Part shown: piece after piece, positions 53,695 to 55,755 of the stretch
How the letters are laid out: the number at the start of each line of letters is the position of its first letter
Numbering within the stretch: position 1 is the stretch's first letter
NCBI GenBank assembly: GCA_015520565.1
Contig: WAPW01000006.1
Coordinates: forward strand, 1 to 55,755
From: Candidatus Aciduliprofundum sp.
GTDB taxonomy: Archaea > Thermoplasmatota > Thermoplasmata > Thermoplasmatales > Aciduliprofundaceae
Length of the DNA stretch: 55,755 bases
Reading direction: 5' to 3'
The notes under the pieces: model-generated
The model's database searches: none
Seen by the model: the letters and a program-made list of their open reading frames with translations, nothing else
Told to the model about the DNA's origin: nothing
Position numbers and translations under genes: made by a program

Positions 53695-54206
53695 AATTTA
53701 AGTGTGTATTCTACACGATCTTCCCCGTAGGCCTTTTTAACTTCGTTTATTCTGCCATGCTTCTCAAATAGAGATTGCAAAACGCCCTCTATGAAAGGAT
53801 AATATTCCTTCTTTAGCTTAGATACTAAAAGCCAATAAGATTTTGTAGTTATGCTTCTGTATCCTGTATGAAATATAGGTAAATACTTGCGCATCACCAA
53901 TACGAGTGTCTCCATGGTCTTTTTAGGGGGATATTTTCCTAGAACATTTCCAAAACTTACATCAATATTCTCTCCAAAATACTTTCCCATATCTAGTAAT
54001 TCATTTTCGTCCAAAATATTCGTAGCAGCTTCAAGAACCCTAGCAAAATAATATCCTGGGTAATTCTCGTAGGGCTTAATGTCGGATTCTTTCATAAATA
54101 TCACTCTTTTCTCATTCACCATATCCTTTAGCTTATTCAAACCTTCAATTCCCTTCTTTTTCGACACATAATCTATTATAAACTTAATTGACATACCCTG
54201 CACCAT
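53691..54206 (-). CDS. Unknown alpha-helical protein, 171 residues
   Basis: Starts at 54206 with GGTGAT 4 bases before the ATG. The sequence is mainly helical, with GYYFARVLEAATNIL and LLDMGKYFGENIDVSFGNVLGKYPP followed by a helical domain (ETLVLVMRKYLPIFHTGYRS). The middle faintly recalls HNOB/V4R-type sensor domains, but I cannot support it. No membrane segment or signal peptide. Confidence 0.55.
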   Translation of the reverse strand: MVQGMSIKFIIDYVSKKKGIEGLNKLKDMVNEKRVIFMKESDIKPYENYPGYYFARVLEAATNILDENELLDMGKYFGENIDVSFGNVLGKYPPKKTMETLVLVMRKYLPIFHTGYRSITTKSYWLLVSKLKKEYYPFIEGVLQSLFEKHGRINEVKKAYGEDRVEYTLKF

Positions 54207-54312
54207 TTAAATCACCAAATATATTTTTGGATTAATGAGATTAGAAGTATTTAAATTTTTCCTAGCCCCTATTTTGGGAAACTACTTATAGGAGTATGGC
54301 TTAAAGATAACT

Positions 54313-54654
54313 ATGACAAACGATGTAGAGAGATTGTTAAAAGAGACAGAAAAAATAATGCCTTCCGAGGACATGGTTTTTGAAGTGCTAAGAGATTTTA
54401 TGAAGGATGAAATGAAGGACTACATAAAAAACAAAATGAAGGATAATCCAAAGATTGAAAAGGACATGAGAGACGCAATGATGATGTATGTAAATGCAAA
54501 AATAAAAGAGCTAGAAGCCACTACTTTATTAACAAAAGCCATTGGAGAGCTAGGCATAATCTTACTACCACCAGACATAAAGAAAGAGTTCATATCCAGC
54601 ATATATAAGACATTCCAGAAAGAAATAGAGGAACTAGTTGAAAAGACCCTCTAA
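54313..54654 (+). CDS. Unknown helical charged protein, 113 residues
   Basis: Rich in Lys, Glu, Asp and Met, with several amphipathic helices (EVLRDFMKDEMKDYIKNKMKDNP, DMRDAMMMYVNAKIKEL) and a hydrophobic stretch (LLTKAIGELGIILLPP) in the middle. No motif recognised. A leaderless start is likely: AT-rich DNA but no ribosome site upstream. It overlaps the convergent phosphoribosyltransferase gene by 4 bases. Confidence 0.55.
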   Translation: MTNDVERLLKETEKIMPSEDMVFEVLRDFMKDEMKDYIKNKMKDNPKIEKDMRDAMMMYVNAKIKELEATTLLTKAIGELGIILLPPDIKKEFISSIYKTFQKEIEELVEKTL

Positions 54655-55208
54655 TCCAGCAACTTTACCTTACCATCCACTATCTCTATATTTACTATGG
54701 TTTTTATCCCATGCCCTATTTTTTTCTCTATTTTTTCTAAGTTCCTGTTTTTGTTTACCACTACAACTATATCGCTTATCTTCGCACCAATCTTTTTTAT
54801 TCCATCAACCACAGCTGTTATTGTACCTCCTGTGCTAAGAACATCATCCACCAAGAGCAATCTATCCGCGGGAGATATGGAGTTTATGTACAACTTTCCC
54901 TTTGAGTATCCTGTTTGCTGCTCAACCATAACCTCCCCAGGCAATCCATAGGGCCTCTTTCTTATAACAGTCATGGGCTTTGTTAATTCCATACTTAGCG
55001 CAACACCTATGGGTAGGCCCATGGCCTCTACTGCCACAATCTTATCAAAATTGTCAATATCTATTACCTTTATTATCTCATTAACAGCATCCTTGAGCAC
55101 TGCAGGGTCTATTTCAGGAATGCCATCTGTAAGGGGATGAATAAAGTAGGGATAATTACCCTTCATTATTACGGGTGCATTTTTTAGAGATTCTTTTAAA
55201 AATTTCAT
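54651..55208 (-). CDS. hpt: Hypoxanthine/guanine phosphoribosyltransferase, archaeal type
   Basis: 185 residues from the ATG at 55208, which overlaps the preceding stop (ATGA). The PRPP loop is LLVDDVLSTGGTITAV, with VAVEAMGLPIGVALS upstream and RKRPYGLPGEVMVEQ as flexible loop, all as in archaeal Hpt (COG0503 group). It salvages hypoxanthine and guanine to IMP and GMP. Adenine specificity is possible but less likely. Confidence 0.82.
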   Translation of the reverse strand: MKFLKESLKNAPVIMKGNYPYFIHPLTDGIPEIDPAVLKDAVNEIIKVIDIDNFDKIVAVEAMGLPIGVALSMELTKPMTVIRKRPYGLPGEVMVEQQTGYSKGKLYINSISPADRLLLVDDVLSTGGTITAVVDGIKKIGAKISDIVVVVNKNRNLEKIEKKIGHGIKTIVNIEIVDGKVKLLD

Positions 55209-55755
55209 TTTACCAGCTCCCACTTCTCACCATTTTTCTTAACCACTTTTCTCTTAGTAAGGTCTTTGAGCACCTCTGATATTATTCCTATGCGCACATC
55301 AATTTGAAATTGCTCCTTTAAAGCATTCTTAATCTCATACTTATCCTTAGGCTCGTATAATGTCTTCGGAATGAGATTTCGCATATCTTCATAAACATTC
55401 CATGGAAATATGAACCAAGTCCACTTATCCTCAGGTACTTCATCCGAATAGTAATCAGGCACATATTTTGAGTGCGTTATATGCAATAAAGTTGCACTTC
55501 TTATCTCTGATGGATTATGCCCTTTAATATGGTCCACCGCAAGTTTCAAGCTCTGGCCTGTATCGGTTACATCATCCACCACGAGCACCTTCTTGCCATC
55601 AATGCTTATCTGCAATCCTTGGGCAAGTTTTGCCTTACCATCTGGCGTGGCTGTCAATCCCCAGTGCTCTGTTTTCACAGCATACAAATCCTTGATATTG
55701 AGATAATCTGCGATCAATCTTGCGGGCACAAGTCCTCCACGGGCAAGTCCTATAA
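55205..55755 (-). CDS. Phosphoribosyltransferase (COG2236 type), partial at the window edge
   Basis: At least 183 residues; the 5' end lies beyond the window, since the frame is open through IGLARGGLVPARLIADYL to the last bases. The track start at 55729 is an internal GTG. The PRPP loop is VLVVDDVTDTGQSLKLAV. The C-terminal third (LKEQFQIDVRIGIISEVLKDLTKRKVV) looks like a helical extension with winged-helix character. Related to xanthine/hypoxanthine phosphoribosyltransferases. It is translationally coupled to the downstream hpt. Confidence 0.82.
   Translation of the reverse strand, partial: IGLARGGLVPARLIADYLNIKDLYAVKTEHWGLTATPDGKAKLAQGLQISIDGKKVLVVDDVTDTGQSLKLAVDHIKGHNPSEIRSATLLHITHSKYVPDYYSDEVPEDKWTWFIFPWNVYEDMRNLIPKTLYEPKDKYEIKNALKEQFQIDVRIGIISEVLKDLTKRKVVKKNGEKWELVK

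Noticed and set aside
53691-54206. HNOB or V4R sensor-domain assignment
   Set aside because: Only vague resemblance and no haem or ligand residues could be identified.

Overview
The window is about 56 kb of a (probably thermophilic and acid-tolerant) euryarchaeon. The archaeal signs are an Spt5/SecE/L11/L1/L10/L12 block, Rad50-Mre11, EF-1B, a GTP-type PEP carboxykinase, a PUA/MCT-1-like protein, many leaderless genes with a TATA box about 25 bases upstream, and strong GGTGAT or GGAGGTGAT ribosome sites inside operons. Gene content (FtsZ, a bare SufCB system, a SOR/rubrerythrin/flavodiiron set, a peptide ABC transporter) and low GC suggest an Aciduliprofundum/DHVE2-like member of the Thermoplasmatota. 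That assignment is inference, not a database result.

Layout. 1-4.3 kb: tRNA-Leu(GAG), a HhH protein, an MBL hydrolase, a Nudix enzyme, an amidohydrolase, an SDR, a Cys-rich protein and tRNA-Arg(CCT). 4.3-6.8 kb: ferredoxin, an ACT-domain regulator and sufCB. 6.85-9.27 kb: a decayed beta-helix/FN3 surface protein. 9.3-16.5 kb: a CoaD-NTPase fusion, a surface PQQ-propeller protein, EF-1B with a small zinc protein, and PEPCK. 16.6-24.2 kb: an oxygen/ROS and iron defence island. A 13-gene minus-strand run (flavin reductase, a 42-residue small ORF, rubredoxin, flavodiiron protein, PrxQ, ferritin-like, rubrerythrin, rhodanese-ABM fusion, ferritin, superoxide reductase, HdeD, OsmC, peroxiredoxin) is followed by a separately promoted encapsulated-ferritin-like protein. 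The run is headed by a palindrome near the TATA box and faces an Lrp/AsnC regulator. 24.2-27 kb: SfsA, a racemase, Nudix and an SDR. 27-31.8 kb: ftsZ-secE-spt5-L11-L1-L10-L12, with an RNA hairpin before L1 that looks like an L1 feedback site. 31.8-39.5 kb: a PUA protein, TPR protein, VanZ-like protein, membrane protein, Rad50, Mre11 and a surface protein. 39.6-42.6 kb: PurH and both subunits of an aconitase-X enzyme (probable phosphomevalonate dehydratase). 42.6-47 kb: a 1007-residue protein that reads as a degenerate isoleucyl-tRNA synthetase fused to HhH, zinc ribbon and DUF835, divergent from asnS. 47-53.1 kb: an oppBCDF-type transporter whose two permeases carry unusual large external insertions. 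53.2-55.8 kb: small unknown genes and two purine-type phosphoribosyltransferases, the last cut by the window edge.

How the parts fit. The defence island forms a plausible electron chain: NAD(P)H to flavin reductase to rubredoxin to the flavodiiron protein, rubrerythrin and superoxide reductase. Peroxiredoxins and OsmC deal with peroxides and ferritins store the iron. The transporter and PEPCK fit a peptide-fermenting life with gluconeogenesis.

Strongest novelty candidates: the IleRS-DUF835 fusion; the permeases with large extracytoplasmic inserts and no adjacent binding protein; the defence island with its operator and the unannotated 42-residue ORF; and Spt5 with an added N-terminal beta-sandwich-like domain. 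No CRISPR array, insertion sequence or rRNA was seen.
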